Below, one piece after another: positions 7,966-16,589 of a stretch of 64,000 bases of DNA. The notes beneath the pieces are model-generated. The model was given only the letters and a program-made list of their open reading frames with translations, ran no database searches and had not been told where the DNA came from. How positions within the stretch are numbered: position 1 is the stretch's first letter; the number at the start of each line of letters is the position of its first letter. The stretch lies in contig NZ_JACIIX010000003.1 of NCBI RefSeq assembly GCF_014205675.1, positions 186,001-250,000 on the forward strand, read 5' to 3'. This DNA comes from Novispirillum itersonii. GTDB taxonomy: Bacteria > Pseudomonadota > Alphaproteobacteria > Rhodospirillales > Rhodospirillaceae. The translations under genes and the position numbers were made by a program.

Positions 7966-9438
7966 TTATCCCTGCCCGTTCATCCGGCGGATGGTGTTGG
8001 TGGTGGACTGGCCGGGTTCCAGCTGGGCGAGGACGACCCGCCCGCCATAGCCCATCACCACATCAGCCCCGACCACGGTTTCCACCGTGTAATCGGCCCC
8101 TTTGACCAGAACATCCGGACGCAGGGTGCAGATCAGGTCATAAGGGGTGTCTTCGCCGAAGACGACGACCGCATCCACCATCTGTAGGGCGGCAAGAACG
8201 GCGGCGCGGGCGGCTTCGGTCTGGACCGGGCGGGTTTCCCCCTTCAGGCGCTTGACCGAGGCATCGCTGTTCAGGCCGACCACCAGCCGGTCGCAGGCGC
8301 TGCGGGCCTGCCGCAGCAGGGCCAGATGGCCGGGATGCAGCAGGTCAAAACAGCCGTTGGTGAAGCCGACCGTCTGGCCGCGCCGCCGCCACAGTTCCGC
8401 CTGTTCGGCGGCCCGGTTGCGGTCGAGGATCTTGGCATCGCTGCTTTCAAGGTCCTGATGGTGCAGGGTCTCAATCACCTCATGGGCGGTGACGGCAGCG
8501 GTGCCGACCTTGCCGACAACAATCCCGGCGGCGATGTTGGACACTTCCGCGGCTTCCGCCAGCGGCGCACCGCAGGCCAGTGCGGCGGCAAGGGTGGCAA
8601 CCACGGTATCCCCGGCCCCGGAGACATCGAATACTTCCCGCGCTTCTGCCGGCAGATGGGTGACCGTGCCATCGGACTGCACCAGTGTCATCCCGTCCTG
8701 ACTGCGGGTGGCCAGCACATTGGTGATGCCGCAGGTGTCGATCAGGTGCCGGGCGGCGGTGATCACGTCGGCATCGGTCTGGGTCGGCAGGCCGGTGGCC
8801 TCGTGCAGTTCCTTGCGGTTGGGGGTCACCACCGTGGCCCCCCGGTAAATGGAATAGTCCCGGCCCTTGGGGTCAACCACCACCGGCAGCCCGGCGGCAT
8901 TGGCCAGATCAATGCTGGAGCGGATCACGTCGTTGGTCAGCACGCCCTTGCCGTAATCCGACAGGATCATCGCCTGACATTGGGTGATATGGGCGGCAAT
9001 CCCGGCCAACAGCGAGGCTGCCCGTTCCGGGGCGATATCCAGCACCGTTTCGCGGTCAGCCCGCAGCAGCTGCTGGCTTCCGGCCAGATAGCGGATTTTG
9101 ATGCCGGTCTGGCGGGCGGTCTCAACCTCCAGCATCGGGGTGACCAGCGGCAGGTTTCCCAGCATATCGGCGATTTCCCGCCCGGCGGTATCATCCCCGA
9201 CCGTGGACAGGAACAGGGCGCGGGCTTTCAGGCCGACCAGATTGCGGACAACATTGCCCGCCCCGCCCAGCATGCTGGTTTCCCGCAGCACCCGCAGCAC
9301 CGGAATCGGGGCTTCCGGCGAAATCCGGTCAACACTTCCGCTGACGAAACGGTCCAGCATGATGTCGCCAAGACACAGGACGGTGGCGGAGCCAAGGGCG
9401 GAAACATGGGCGGCCAGACGGGAATGACGTTCGGACAT
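7966..9438 (-). CDS. hldE: Bifunctional D-glycero-beta-D-manno-heptose-7-phosphate kinase / heptose-1-phosphate adenylyltransferase
   Basis: A 490-residue two-domain enzyme that makes ADP-heptose for the lipopolysaccharide inner core. The first 330 residues are a PfkB/ribokinase-type kinase with GGAGNV at 58-63 and GAGDT ending near 278, where Asp277 is the catalytic base. The rest is a nucleotidyltransferase with NGCFDLLHPGH at 361-371, the HxGH-type motif. Length is normal for the fused HldE. It is a single gene convergent with infC. Its start region faces the minisatellite and the divergent gene at 9836. It implies a heptose-containing LPS, but no other heptose genes are in this window. 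Confidence 0.96.
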   Translation of the reverse strand: MSERHSRLAAHVSALGSATVLCLGDIMLDRFVSGSVDRISPEAPIPVLRVLRETSMLGGAGNVVRNLVGLKARALFLSTVGDDTAGREIADMLGNLPLVTPMLEVETARQTGIKIRYLAGSQQLLRADRETVLDIAPERAASLLAGIAAHITQCQAMILSDYGKGVLTNDVIRSSIDLANAAGLPVVVDPKGRDYSIYRGATVVTPNRKELHEATGLPTQTDADVITAARHLIDTCGITNVLATRSQDGMTLVQSDGTVTHLPAEAREVFDVSGAGDTVVATLAAALACGAPLAEAAEVSNIAAGIVVGKVGTAAVTAHEVIETLHHQDLESSDAKILDRNRAAEQAELWRRRGQTVGFTNGCFDLLHPGHLALLRQARSACDRLVVGLNSDASVKRLKGETRPVQTEAARAAVLAALQMVDAVVVFGEDTPYDLICTLRPDVLVKGADYTVETVVGADVVMGYGGRVVLAQLEPGQSTTNTIRRMNGQG

Positions 9439-9542
9439 CAGGAAATTCCATGGTGTGGCGGATGGCGGCAGGCGGACGGTCCGGATTTTTCCGGTGCCCG
9501 GTCTCCGTTCTTCGCTTCCGTTCTTAGCATTGTTCCGTCCCG

Positions 9543-9661
9543 CAGGAAAACCCCGCCCGCAGGAAAACCCCGCTCACAGGAAAACCCCGCTCACAGGAAA
9601 ACCCCGCTCACAGGAAAACCCCGCTCACAGGAAAACCCCGCTCACAGGAAAACCACGGTCA
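9543..9661. repeat. 17-bp tandem repeat (minisatellite), about seven copies
   Basis: The unit CAGGAAAACCCCGCTCA begins at 9543, 9560, 9577, 9594, 9611, 9628 and 9645. The five central copies are identical, the first ends CCG, and the last is degenerate. There are no spacers, so it is not a CRISPR array. It lies between hldE and the divergent gene at 9836. The near-perfect identity implies recent expansion or homogenisation. Confidence 0.95.
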
Positions 9662-9800
9662 GCACCGCTTGCTATGGCCTGCCAAGGGCTTTGTTATGTT
9701 TGTTTTCCCTCGCTTCGGGGTGGGGGTTCGTTTTACAGTCGGGGCTGGCCGCCGGACGGGATGATCCGCAGCGGCCACCAGAGTTTCCGGTCCCCGGAGT

Positions 9801-9832
9801 CCAGACAAGGCTGTCCCCAGACAAGGCTGTCC
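9801..9832 (+). repeat. Perfect 16-bp tandem duplication in the leader of the first GGDEF/EAL-like gene
   Basis: CCAGACAAGGCTGTCC occurs twice back to back, at 9801-9816 and 9817-9832, ending 3 bases before GTG 9836. Each copy carries AAGG, so the ribosome-site-like element is doubled. The copy at 9823-9826 lies 9 bases before the GTG. A 16-bp unit would break a reading frame, which supports a start downstream of it. Confidence 0.85.
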
Positions 9833-9835
9833 ATC

Positions 9836-11212
9836 GTGTTGTACCGTGATCCTACACACGCCGAGCGCGAACTGATTGATCTGGTTGAACGTGGTGCGAA
9901 GACCCCGTCGGGCCGGACCGCCGTGCATCTGCATCTGTCACAGCTGATGCCTGCCCATCGCCCGCCCCAGTATCTGCGGATCGCCGCCCGGCTGTTTGCC
10001 CCGATGGAATCCGATGCCGGGCTGCGGGTCTTTTCCATGTCCAACGGCGATATCATGATTATCGGCCGCGACATGCCGGAAGATGAGATCGACCGGATGA
10101 TCCAGCGGATCAAGTCGCTGTTCAGCCACGATCCGCTGACATGGTCTGATGCCGATGACGAGGACGGGTTTGATCCCTTCGTCACCTGGTATGCCTTCGA
10201 GGTGGATCTGGACGAATTGCGTCAGGTGATCAAGGGGCTTCTGGCCGACGCCGAGAAGCGCCGCCGCGACCTGCTGAAAGCACCGCCGCATGCACAGGAT
10301 CTGACGCCGGAGAAACTGAGCGGGCTGCTGGAGGGGTTGGGGAAAATCAATATCCGCCATCACCTGCGCCGCCAGCCCTGTGTCCGGGTGATGGACCGGA
10401 AGGCGGTGATCCTGTTTGAGGAAATTTATACCTCGATGGCGGATCTGCGGAAGGCGGTGGCTCCGGAGACCGATCTGTTTTCCGCCCGCTGGCTGTTTCA
10501 GGATTTTTCCCGCAGTCTTGACCGTCTGGTCCTGACCGGCCTGCCCCGGGCCGAGGTGGTACAGGCCCCGAAGCGGATCAGCCTGAACCTGAATCTGGAG
10601 ACAGTGGAGACCCGCGAATATCAGGTGTTGCGTCAGGTGCTGGGCCCCAAGCCGGTGGTGCTGGAAGTGCAGCTGATCGACGTCTTCACCAATCTGGCAA
10701 AATTCCTGAAAGTCCGGGATCAGCTGCGGGCGGACGGAGACGCCATTCTGATCGACAGCCTGACCCCGGCGATGCTTGGGGCGCTGGACATGCGTCAGCT
10801 GGATCCGGATTTCGTCAAGATCCAGTGGGCGTCCGACCTGGCAGCCCCCGGGCATCCCGGCTCGGGCGATGAGCTGGGGGATATCGTCGAGGCCCTTGGC
10901 GGGGACCGGGTGATCCTGACCCGTTGCGATACCGAACTGGCCATCACCTGGGGCCTGACCCATGGGATTTACACCTTCCAGGGCCGGTTCATGGATGCGA
11001 TTCTGGGGACGGTCAGCATCAACACCCAGCCGCAGCTGGCCGGGGTGTCCCTGCGGGATTTTGTGCGCTGGCGCAACGCGGTGGACAACGCCACCCGGCA
11101 TCAGTGCCCGCATCCGCAGGCTTTGGATGCGGTGCAGGAATTTGCCTCTCCGCCCCGGCGGGGGCGGGCGGCCCGGGCTCCGGTGACCCCATCCGGGACA
11201 GGAGGTCACTGA
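9836..11212 (+). CDS. Degenerate GGDEF/EAL-like protein, first of a tandem pair
   Basis: About 458 residues from GTG 9836; TTG 9839 is also possible. Conservation with the next gene begins shortly after this start. The N-terminal half has HLHLSQL and VFSMSNGDIMIIG, with NGD at 70-72 where GGDEF would fall. The C-terminal half follows an EAL layout: RRQPCVRV, FEEI at 194-197 for the EAL motif, VVLEVQLIDVF, IDSLT at 306-310 for DDFG, and FQGR from 381. The acidic pair of DDFG is lost and EAL is altered, so phosphodiesterase activity is unlikely. It has no predicted membrane segment. Four bases separate it from its paralogue, so the two are probably co-expressed. A scaffold or c-di-GMP-sensing role is a guess. 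Confidence 0.72.
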   Translation: MLYRDPTHAERELIDLVERGAKTPSGRTAVHLHLSQLMPAHRPPQYLRIAARLFAPMESDAGLRVFSMSNGDIMIIGRDMPEDEIDRMIQRIKSLFSHDPLTWSDADDEDGFDPFVTWYAFEVDLDELRQVIKGLLADAEKRRRDLLKAPPHAQDLTPEKLSGLLEGLGKINIRHHLRRQPCVRVMDRKAVILFEEIYTSMADLRKAVAPETDLFSARWLFQDFSRSLDRLVLTGLPRAEVVQAPKRISLNLNLETVETREYQVLRQVLGPKPVVLEVQLIDVFTNLAKFLKVRDQLRADGDAILIDSLTPAMLGALDMRQLDPDFVKIQWASDLAAPGHPGSGDELGDIVEALGGDRVILTRCDTELAITWGLTHGIYTFQGRFMDAILGTVSINTQPQLAGVSLRDFVRWRNAVDNATRHQCPHPQALDAVQEFASPPRRGRAARAPVTPSGTGGH

Positions 11213-11215
11213 CCG

Positions 11216-12460
11216 ATGGTACAGCGTCAACCCGAACATCCTCAGGGCGCGGCCCAAGAAAAGCGGCTGCTGTCCGATCTCAAGCTGTCGGCCAGTCAGA
11301 CCAAGGGCCGGGCGGCGGCGCAGGTGCATCTGTCAAAGCTGGACCCGAAGATGCGTCCGGAACACGCGCTGCGGGCTGTGGAGTCCCATTTTCAGGGGCT
11401 GATCCAGCGGGAAGGGGTGCGGATTTACTGGCTGCGCAACTTTGATCTGTTCATCACGTTTAACAGCATCAGCAGTGACAACATCCGCTCGGCACTGGTG
11501 AAGTCCAAGTTCCTGTTTGCCGGGGATCCACTGGTTGAGACAGCGCCGCCCGCTGACGGGCCGGATCCCTTTGTCACCTGGTTTTCCTTTGATAAGGATT
11601 TTGATGATCTTCTTGCGGCGGTGCGCAAGCTGGTGTCGGAACATCGGGGAGTGTCGGCCCCGGCGCGCCGCCGTCATCGGGCAACCGGAGATATCAAGGA
11701 GATTCACCGCGAGGGGGCCGGTCTGACACCGGAGATCCTGAGCCGGGTGGAGTCGGCGTTGATGCGGGCGGATCTGTCCAGCCTGATCCGGCGGCAGGCG
11801 GTCTGTGCTGTGGTCGGGCGCAGTGCTCCGGATCCGGTCTTTACCGAAGTGTTTGTCTCGATCTCTGATTTGCGCGCCGCCCTCATTCCGCATGTGGAAC
11901 TGGCCTCCAACCCGTGGCTGTTCCAGCATATGACCCAGACGCTGGACCGCCGGGTTCTGGCGATGCTGACCCGGCGCGATGATAAAACACTGGCGTCCGG
12001 TTTCTCCCTGAACCTGAATGTCGCAACCATCCTGTCCGAGGATTTTCTGAAGTTCGATGACAGCATTGCCCCGGGAAGCCATGGGACTGTGGTGCTGGAG
12101 TTGCGTCCGGAAGATATTTTCTCCGACCTTCAGGCCTTTTTCTTTGCCCGTGACTTTACCCGGCAGCGCGGTTACCGGATCTGTATCGACGGCCTGACAT
12201 GGCGGACCCTGCCGTTTGTGGACGCAAGCCGCCTTGGGGTGGATATGGTCAAGCTACAGTGGGATGATGATCTGCCGATGATCTTACAGAGCAAGGCTGG
12301 GGCCCGGACGGTTGAGGCAATCAAGCGGAGTACGCAGGGCCGGATCATTCTGGCCCGCTGCGACGATGAAAAGGCGATTGAGATCGGTCAGGAGATCGGC
12401 TTTTCGCTGTTTCAGGGGCGGATTCTGGACAAAATGATGCGCACCTATCTGGTGATGTGA
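11216..12460 (+). CDS. Degenerate GGDEF/EAL-like protein, second of a tandem pair
   Basis: A 414-residue paralogue of the preceding gene. AGGAGG (11200-11205) lies 10 bases before ATG 11216. Shared landmarks are VHLSKL, DPFVTWFSF against DPFVTWYAF, SLNLNV against SLNLNL, and the C-terminal EAL-like series: VVLELRPEDIF, IDGLT at 324-328, MVKLQW, ILARCDDEKAI and FQGR. At the GGDEF position it has RNFD (74-77), further from consensus than its neighbour. The DDFG metal pair is again missing, so it is probably not an active diguanylate cyclase or phosphodiesterase. Its stop overlaps the ABC ATPase start, implying co-expression with the exporter. Confidence 0.72.
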   Translation: MVQRQPEHPQGAAQEKRLLSDLKLSASQTKGRAAAQVHLSKLDPKMRPEHALRAVESHFQGLIQREGVRIYWLRNFDLFITFNSISSDNIRSALVKSKFLFAGDPLVETAPPADGPDPFVTWFSFDKDFDDLLAAVRKLVSEHRGVSAPARRRHRATGDIKEIHREGAGLTPEILSRVESALMRADLSSLIRRQAVCAVVGRSAPDPVFTEVFVSISDLRAALIPHVELASNPWLFQHMTQTLDRRVLAMLTRRDDKTLASGFSLNLNVATILSEDFLKFDDSIAPGSHGTVVLELRPEDIFSDLQAFFFARDFTRQRGYRICIDGLTWRTLPFVDASRLGVDMVKLQWDDDLPMILQSKAGARTVEAIKRSTQGRIILARCDDEKAIEIGQEIGFSLFQGRILDKMMRTYLVM

Positions 12461-13224
12461 TGGCGGCGCTTCCTGACACTCCGGCGATTGCCGTTCATGG
12501 GCTGGTCAAACGCTATGGTGCGGTCACGGCGGTGGAGGACCTGACCTTCTCGGTTCCGGCCGGGTCAACCGTTGCCTTGCTCGGTGGAAACGGGGCGGGG
12601 AAGACCACCACCCTGTCGATGCTGCTCGGCGTGCTGGAACCGACCGCAGGCAGCATTCACATTTTCGGGAAAGACATGCTGGCGGACCGTCATGCGGTGC
12701 TGCCGCGTATGAATTTTTCCAGCCCCTATGTGGATCTGCCGGGGCGGCTGACCATCCGCCAGAACCTGACGATCTATGCGCATCTGTATTCCCTGAGCGA
12801 TGTCCGGGGCCGGATTGCCCGGCTGGCCGAGGAACTGGACATTGCCACGCTGCTCGACCGCCCGACCGGGCGGCTGTCGGCGGGACAGAAGACCCGGGTG
12901 GCACTGGCCAAGGCCCTGCTGAATGATCCGGATCTGCTGATTCTCGATGAGCCGACCGCCAGCCTTGATCCGGACACCGGCGACTGGATCCGCACCTATC
13001 TGGAGCAGTATCAGGCCCGCAGCGGCGCAACGATTTTTCTGGCCTCTCACAACATGGCCGAGGTCGAGCGCCTGTGCGATACCGTGCTGATGATGCGCAA
13101 CGGCGTGATCCGCGATCAGGGGACTCCGGCGGATCTGCTGTCCCGCTATGGCCGGGAGTCGCTGGAAGAGGTGTTTCTGGATATTGCCCGCGACAGGCGG
13201 ACGGCGGCGGAGGTGGAGGCATGA
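12460..13224 (+). CDS. ABC-2-type transporter ATP-binding protein
   Basis: A 254-residue ABC ATPase. Walker A GGNGAGKT is at 42-49, the signature reads LSAGQ, and Walker B LLILDEP is followed by TASLDP; a switch His sits in LASHNMAEVE. ATG 12460 overlaps the TGA of the preceding gene (TGATG), and a GTG three bases earlier is possible. The permease gene overlaps its stop by 4 bp. This ATPase-plus-one-permease design (NodI/DrrA-like) is typical of exporters of lipids, polysaccharides or drugs. The substrate is unknown. It is not CcmA: the partner permease lacks CcmB features and the ccm genes are 40 kb away. Confidence 0.88.
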   Translation: MAALPDTPAIAVHGLVKRYGAVTAVEDLTFSVPAGSTVALLGGNGAGKTTTLSMLLGVLEPTAGSIHIFGKDMLADRHAVLPRMNFSSPYVDLPGRLTIRQNLTIYAHLYSLSDVRGRIARLAEELDIATLLDRPTGRLSAGQKTRVALAKALLNDPDLLILDEPTASLDPDTGDWIRTYLEQYQARSGATIFLASHNMAEVERLCDTVLMMRNGVIRDQGTPADLLSRYGRESLEEVFLDIARDRRTAAEVEA

Positions 13225-14015
13225 TCAGCCTGCGGCGGATCGGGGCGGTGTGTCTGCGCCATCTTTATACCCTGAAGTCCGGGCCGGTGCGGCTGCTGGA
13301 AATGGCCTACTGGCCGACCATGCAGATGATTCTATGGGGGTTTATTTCTTCCTTCTTCACCACGCAATCCTCATGGCTGGCCCAGTCCGCCGGGGCGCTG
13401 CTGGCGGCGATGCTGCTGTGGGATGTGCTGTTCCGGGCCAATCTCGGGGTGTCTGTCTCCTTTCTGGAAGAAATGTGGGCCCGCAATCTCGGGCATCTGT
13501 TCGTCAGCCCGCTGCGCCCGACCGAATATCTGCTGGCCCTGATGACGATGAGCCTGCTGCGGACCCTGATCGGAATCATTCCGGCGGCGGTTCTGGCGAT
13601 TCCGTTTTATTCCTACAACGTGTTTTCCATGGGGCTGCCGCTGCTGGTGTTCTTTGCCTGCCTGATGGTGACGGGCTGGAGCCTTGGCATTGCCATCTGC
13701 GCCCTGATCCTGCGGTTCGGGCTGGGGGCGGAAAGTCTGGCCTGGGTGGTGGTGTTCGCCTTTGCCCCGATTTCGGGGATCTATTATCCGCTCTCGGTGC
13801 TGCCCGGCTGGTTGCAGCCGCTGGCGCTGGCCTTCCCTCCGGCGCATGTGTTTGAAGGCATGCGGGCGGTGCTGTTTGACGGGGTGTTCCAGTGGGGACA
13901 CCTGTGGGCGGCGGTGGGGCTGAATCTGCTCTATCTGGCGTTGGCGGGCGGCGGGTTTCTGCTGGCTTTTCGCGGTGCCCGCCGTCGCGGAGCCTTGCTC
14001 AATCACGGGGAATAA
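13221..14015 (+). CDS. ABC-2-type transporter permease
   Basis: A 264-residue inner-membrane protein with about six hydrophobic segments and an ABC-2 membrane domain. Features include ISGIYYPLSVLPGWLQPLALAFP before the final helices, a family hallmark, and FLEEMWARNLGHLFVSPLRP on a cytoplasmic loop. The start ATG 13221 overlaps the ATPase stop by 4 bp, with AGGTGGAGG as ribosome site. It pairs with the ATPase as a probable exporter. The upstream tandem GGDEF/EAL-like proteins may act with it, but only gene order suggests that. Confidence 0.85.
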   Translation: MISLRRIGAVCLRHLYTLKSGPVRLLEMAYWPTMQMILWGFISSFFTTQSSWLAQSAGALLAAMLLWDVLFRANLGVSVSFLEEMWARNLGHLFVSPLRPTEYLLALMTMSLLRTLIGIIPAAVLAIPFYSYNVFSMGLPLLVFFACLMVTGWSLGIAICALILRFGLGAESLAWVVVFAFAPISGIYYPLSVLPGWLQPLALAFPPAHVFEGMRAVLFDGVFQWGHLWAAVGLNLLYLALAGGGFLLAFRGARRRGALLNHGE

Positions 14016-14054
14016 GGAATGCTGCGCCCGGTTTTGACCTGCGGGAGAGCAAGG

Positions 14055-15050
14055 GTGCAGCGGATTGGGGTGATCGGGGCCGGGGCATGGGGAACGGCAC
14101 TGGCGCAGACAGCGGTCCGGGCCGGGCGGGACGTGGTCCTGTGGGCCCGGGATGCCGCTGTCGTTGACCAGATCAACCGCGATCATCTGAACCGGGAATA
14201 CCTGCCCGGCTGCCCGCTGGATCCCGCTTTGGTGGCAACACCGGATCTTGCCGCCGCCTGCGAGGCCGATGCGGTTCTGCTGGTGGTTCCGGCCCAGTTC
14301 CTGCGGGCGGTCTGCCGCGATCTGGCACCGCTGTGGCGGCCCGGCAGCCCGGCGGTCCTGTGTTCCAAGGGGATTGAACTCAGCTCCGGCGCATTGATGA
14401 CCGATGTGGTGCGGGCGGAACTTCCGGCTGGCACCCCGCTGGCCTGTCTGTCCGGCCCGTCCTTCGCGGCGGAAGTGGCCAAAGGTCTGCCGACGGCGGT
14501 GACCATCGCCAGTGATGTGGATGGCGTGGCGGAGCAGCTGGTGCAGGCTCTGGGGACCCGCACCTTCCGGCCCTATCATTCAGCGGATCTGATCGGCGCG
14601 GAAACCGGCGGGGCGGTGAAGAACGTTCTGGCGATTGCCTGCGGGATTCTGGAAGGGGCCGGGTTGGGGGACAACGCCCGGGCGGCCCTGCTGACCCGGG
14701 GGCTGGCGGAAATCACCCGGCTGGGCATCGCCTTGGGGGGGCAGCCGCAGACCTTTATGGGCCTGTCCGGCATGGGCGACCTGATGCTGACCGCGACATC
14801 AATGCAGTCCCGTAACTTCTCCCTCGGCTTTGCCCTTGGGCAGGGCCGGGCACTGGCCGAAATTCTGGCGGAACGGAAAGCGGTGACGGAAGGGGTGGCG
14901 ACGGCGGCGGCGGTGACGGCTCTGGCCCGGCAGCGGGGCATTGATATGCCGCTATGCGCGGCGGTCGATGCCCTGTTGAATCATGGTCAGGCCCTGCCGG
15001 AGGTTATCGACGGGCTGTTGACCCGGCCTTTCCGGCAGGAACAGGGCTAA
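14055..15050 (+). CDS. gpsA: NAD(P)-dependent glycerol-3-phosphate dehydrogenase
   Basis: Reduces dihydroxyacetone phosphate to sn-glycerol-3-phosphate for phospholipid synthesis. The Rossmann motif GAGAWGTALA starts near residue 8. VLCSKGIE and ETGGAVKNVLAIACG, with the catalytic Lys, are diagnostic, as is GLSGMGDLMLT. I take GTG 14055, 331 residues, because GGGAG (14043-14047) sits 7 bases before it and it gives the usual N-terminus QRIGVIGAGAWG. ATG 14019 would add 12 residues and lies just after the permease stop, so it remains an alternative. It probably reads through from the ABC genes and converges on cobM. Confidence 0.94.
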   Translation: MQRIGVIGAGAWGTALAQTAVRAGRDVVLWARDAAVVDQINRDHLNREYLPGCPLDPALVATPDLAAACEADAVLLVVPAQFLRAVCRDLAPLWRPGSPAVLCSKGIELSSGALMTDVVRAELPAGTPLACLSGPSFAAEVAKGLPTAVTIASDVDGVAEQLVQALGTRTFRPYHSADLIGAETGGAVKNVLAIACGILEGAGLGDNARAALLTRGLAEITRLGIALGGQPQTFMGLSGMGDLMLTATSMQSRNFSLGFALGQGRALAEILAERKAVTEGVATAAAVTALARQRGIDMPLCAAVDALLNHGQALPEVIDGLLTRPFRQEQG

Positions 15051-15059
15051 AATCCCGCC

Positions 15060-15824
15060 TTATGCGTCGGCAGGGCGGAACAGATGACTGTGTTCCCGCC
15101 CATACAGGGCGCTGCTGCGGTCTGACCGTCCCTCAAGCACCCGGCCCACCAGAATCAGCGCGGTGCGGGTGACGCCGCCCTCTGCTTTGACCTGATCGCG
15201 GATGGTCGAGAGGGTGCCGGTGATGACTTTCTCATCCGGCCAGCTCGCCCGGTAGACCACCGCCACCGGGCAGTCGGCGCCATAGTGCGGCAGCAGATCC
15301 CGGACCACCGCCGCCAGATTGTTGATCGACAGATGGATGGCCAGCGTTGCCCGGCTTTGGCCCAGCGTGGCGAGGTCTTCGCCGTCCGGCATGGCAGAGG
15401 AGCGGACGGAGGTCCGGGTCAGGATCACCGTCTGGGCCACGTCCGGCAGGGTCAGTTCCCGCTGGAGGGTGGCGGCGGCGGCGGCAAAGGCGGGAACCCC
15501 CGGCACGATGTCGTAGGGAATGCCCAGCGCGTCCAGCCGCTGCATCTGTTCCCCGATCGCGCCGTAGATCGACGGGTCCCCGGAATGGACCCGGGCCACA
15601 TCCTGCCCGGCCCGATGGGCCTGTTCCATCAGCGCAATGATCTCATCCAGATGCAGGGAGGCGGTATCCACCACCGTCGCCCCGGCCGGGGCTGCGGCCA
15701 CCACCTCTGCCGGAACCAGTGATCCGGCATAGAGGCACACCGGGCAGGACTGGATCAGACGCAGGCCACGGACGGTGATCAGGTCAGGCGCTCCGGGGCC
15801 AGCCCCGATAAAGTGGATGGTCAT
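15060..15824 (-). CDS. cobM: Precorrin-4 C11-methyltransferase
   Basis: A 254-residue SAM-dependent methyltransferase of the tetrapyrrole methylase family, in the corrin stage of aerobic cobalamin synthesis. It starts [17 protein letters not shown]. Family motifs follow: [24 protein letters not shown] and [15 protein letters not shown], which together point to CobM/CbiF. I use ATG 15824; an upstream GTG at 15842 adds six residues and is less likely. Only 9 bp separate its stop from the convergent gpsA stop. cobE lies just upstream on the same strand, so the two are probably one operon. Other cobalamin genes are not in this window. Confidence 0.93.
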   Translation of the reverse strand: MTIHFIGAGPGAPDLITVRGLRLIQSCPVCLYAGSLVPAEVVAAAPAGATVVDTASLHLDEIIALMEQAHRAGQDVARVHSGDPSIYGAIGEQMQRLDALGIPYDIVPGVPAFAAAAATLQRELTLPDVAQTVILTRTSVRSSAMPDGEDLATLGQSRATLAIHLSINNLAAVVRDLLPHYGADCPVAVVYRASWPDEKVITGTLSTIRDQVKAEGGVTRTALILVGRVLEGRSDRSSALYGREHSHLFRPADA

Positions 15825-15873
15825 GGTCGGGGGGTTCCACACTGCTCTTGGCTGAACCGGGACAGGTCTGGGA

Positions 15874-16287
15874 TCAGGGGATGTCCGTCAGGACGGCGAG
15901 GGCGACAGTACACCCGGCCCCGGTCTGTTTGGCAAGCCAAAGGACGGCGGTCTGCCCCGGTCTGGCCCGGGCCGATGCCGAGGCCAGTGCGGCGGCTTCG
16001 GCGACAGACGGTACACCGCTCAGCCGGGCGGCGGCTGACGGTGCAGCCTGCGGAAAACTCCGCAGACTTTCCTCAGAAAACCCGAGGAGCGGCACTGTCA
16101 GCATGGCCGCTGTTTCGGTCAGGGCAGGCAGTCTGCACCGGCGGTCAAGGCTGGCCAGCGATATCAGGGTGCCGGTGGCAGGCAGGGCTGCCTCCAGCAG
16201 GGCCAGAACATCACGGCTCCGGGCGGAGGCCGTACAGCCGACTCCGGCATAAAGGGCGGGCAGAGAGGAAGGGGCCATCGTAGACAT
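15874..16287 (-). CDS. cobE: Cobalamin biosynthesis protein CobE / CbiG C-terminal-domain protein
   Basis: A 137-residue protein matching the CbiG C-terminal domain fold: [17 protein letters not shown] near the N-terminus, then [15 protein letters not shown] and [12 protein letters not shown], the regular CobE/CbiG_C pattern. CobE is required for cobalamin synthesis in aerobic producers; its exact step is not settled. It precedes cobM with a 49-bp gap (to ATG 15824) on the same strand. The first Met or the one at residue 4 could be the start. A small ORF and a candidate Fur box lie upstream on the same strand. Confidence 0.82.
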   Translation of the reverse strand: MSTMAPSSLPALYAGVGCTASARSRDVLALLEAALPATGTLISLASLDRRCRLPALTETAAMLTVPLLGFSEESLRSFPQAAPSAAARLSGVPSVAEAAALASASARARPGQTAVLWLAKQTGAGCTVALAVLTDIP

Positions 16288-16351
16288 GGCAGCAGTCTAT
16301 CACAGGCCCTGTTCCGGATTCTGCCCCCGTAAAAACAGTCCGGAACGGCGG

Positions 16352-16492
16352 TCAGTGCGGGCGCTGCGGCTGTGGTGGCGACGGAGCGGCCTGCGGGGGA
16401 TTTGCAGGCGGCTTTGCCGCATCACGGTTTTTGGCCCCGGCCACCAGCAGGGCAGCCATCATTGCGGGGGACAGACCACGCCAGATCACCAT
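16352..16492 (-). CDS. Small hypothetical protein with hydrophobic N-terminus and Pro-rich tail
   Basis: A 46-residue ORF starting MVIWRGLSPAMMAALLVAGA and ending in a Pro/Gln-rich tail (PPQAAPSPPQPQ). AGGGA precedes the ATG by 7 bases, a good ribosome site, which is the main support for translation. The hydrophobic segment is short, so it may be a single membrane anchor. It lies between cobE and the candidate Fur box at 16590 and would be first in a minus-strand transcript with cobE-cobM. I do not recognise a family. Such a short frame in high-GC DNA could be chance. Confidence 0.35.
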   Translation of the reverse strand: MVIWRGLSPAMMAALLVAGAKNRDAAKPPANPPQAAPSPPQPQRPH

Positions 16493-16589
16493 GTTCAGAT
16501 CCCTTTCCGGTCCGGTGGACGGAAGTCTTCTGTCATTCCGTGGGGAAAGCCCCCACAGCTGAAGGGATACTAGCACGGAGAAAATGCAA

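Noticed and set aside
9543-9661. CRISPR array
   Set aside because: Repeat units are 17 bp and contiguous, without spacers, and no cas gene is present.
9455-9835. N-terminal extension of the first GGDEF/EAL-like protein through the minisatellite
   Set aside because: The reading frame is open, but the repeat translates to a low-complexity string, the 16-bp duplication would shift frame, and homology to the paralogue begins after GTG 9836.
12460-14015. CcmA/CcmB
   Set aside because: The permease has ABC-2 exporter features and the ATPase is of the NodI/DrrA kind; the ccm genes are 36 kb or more away.
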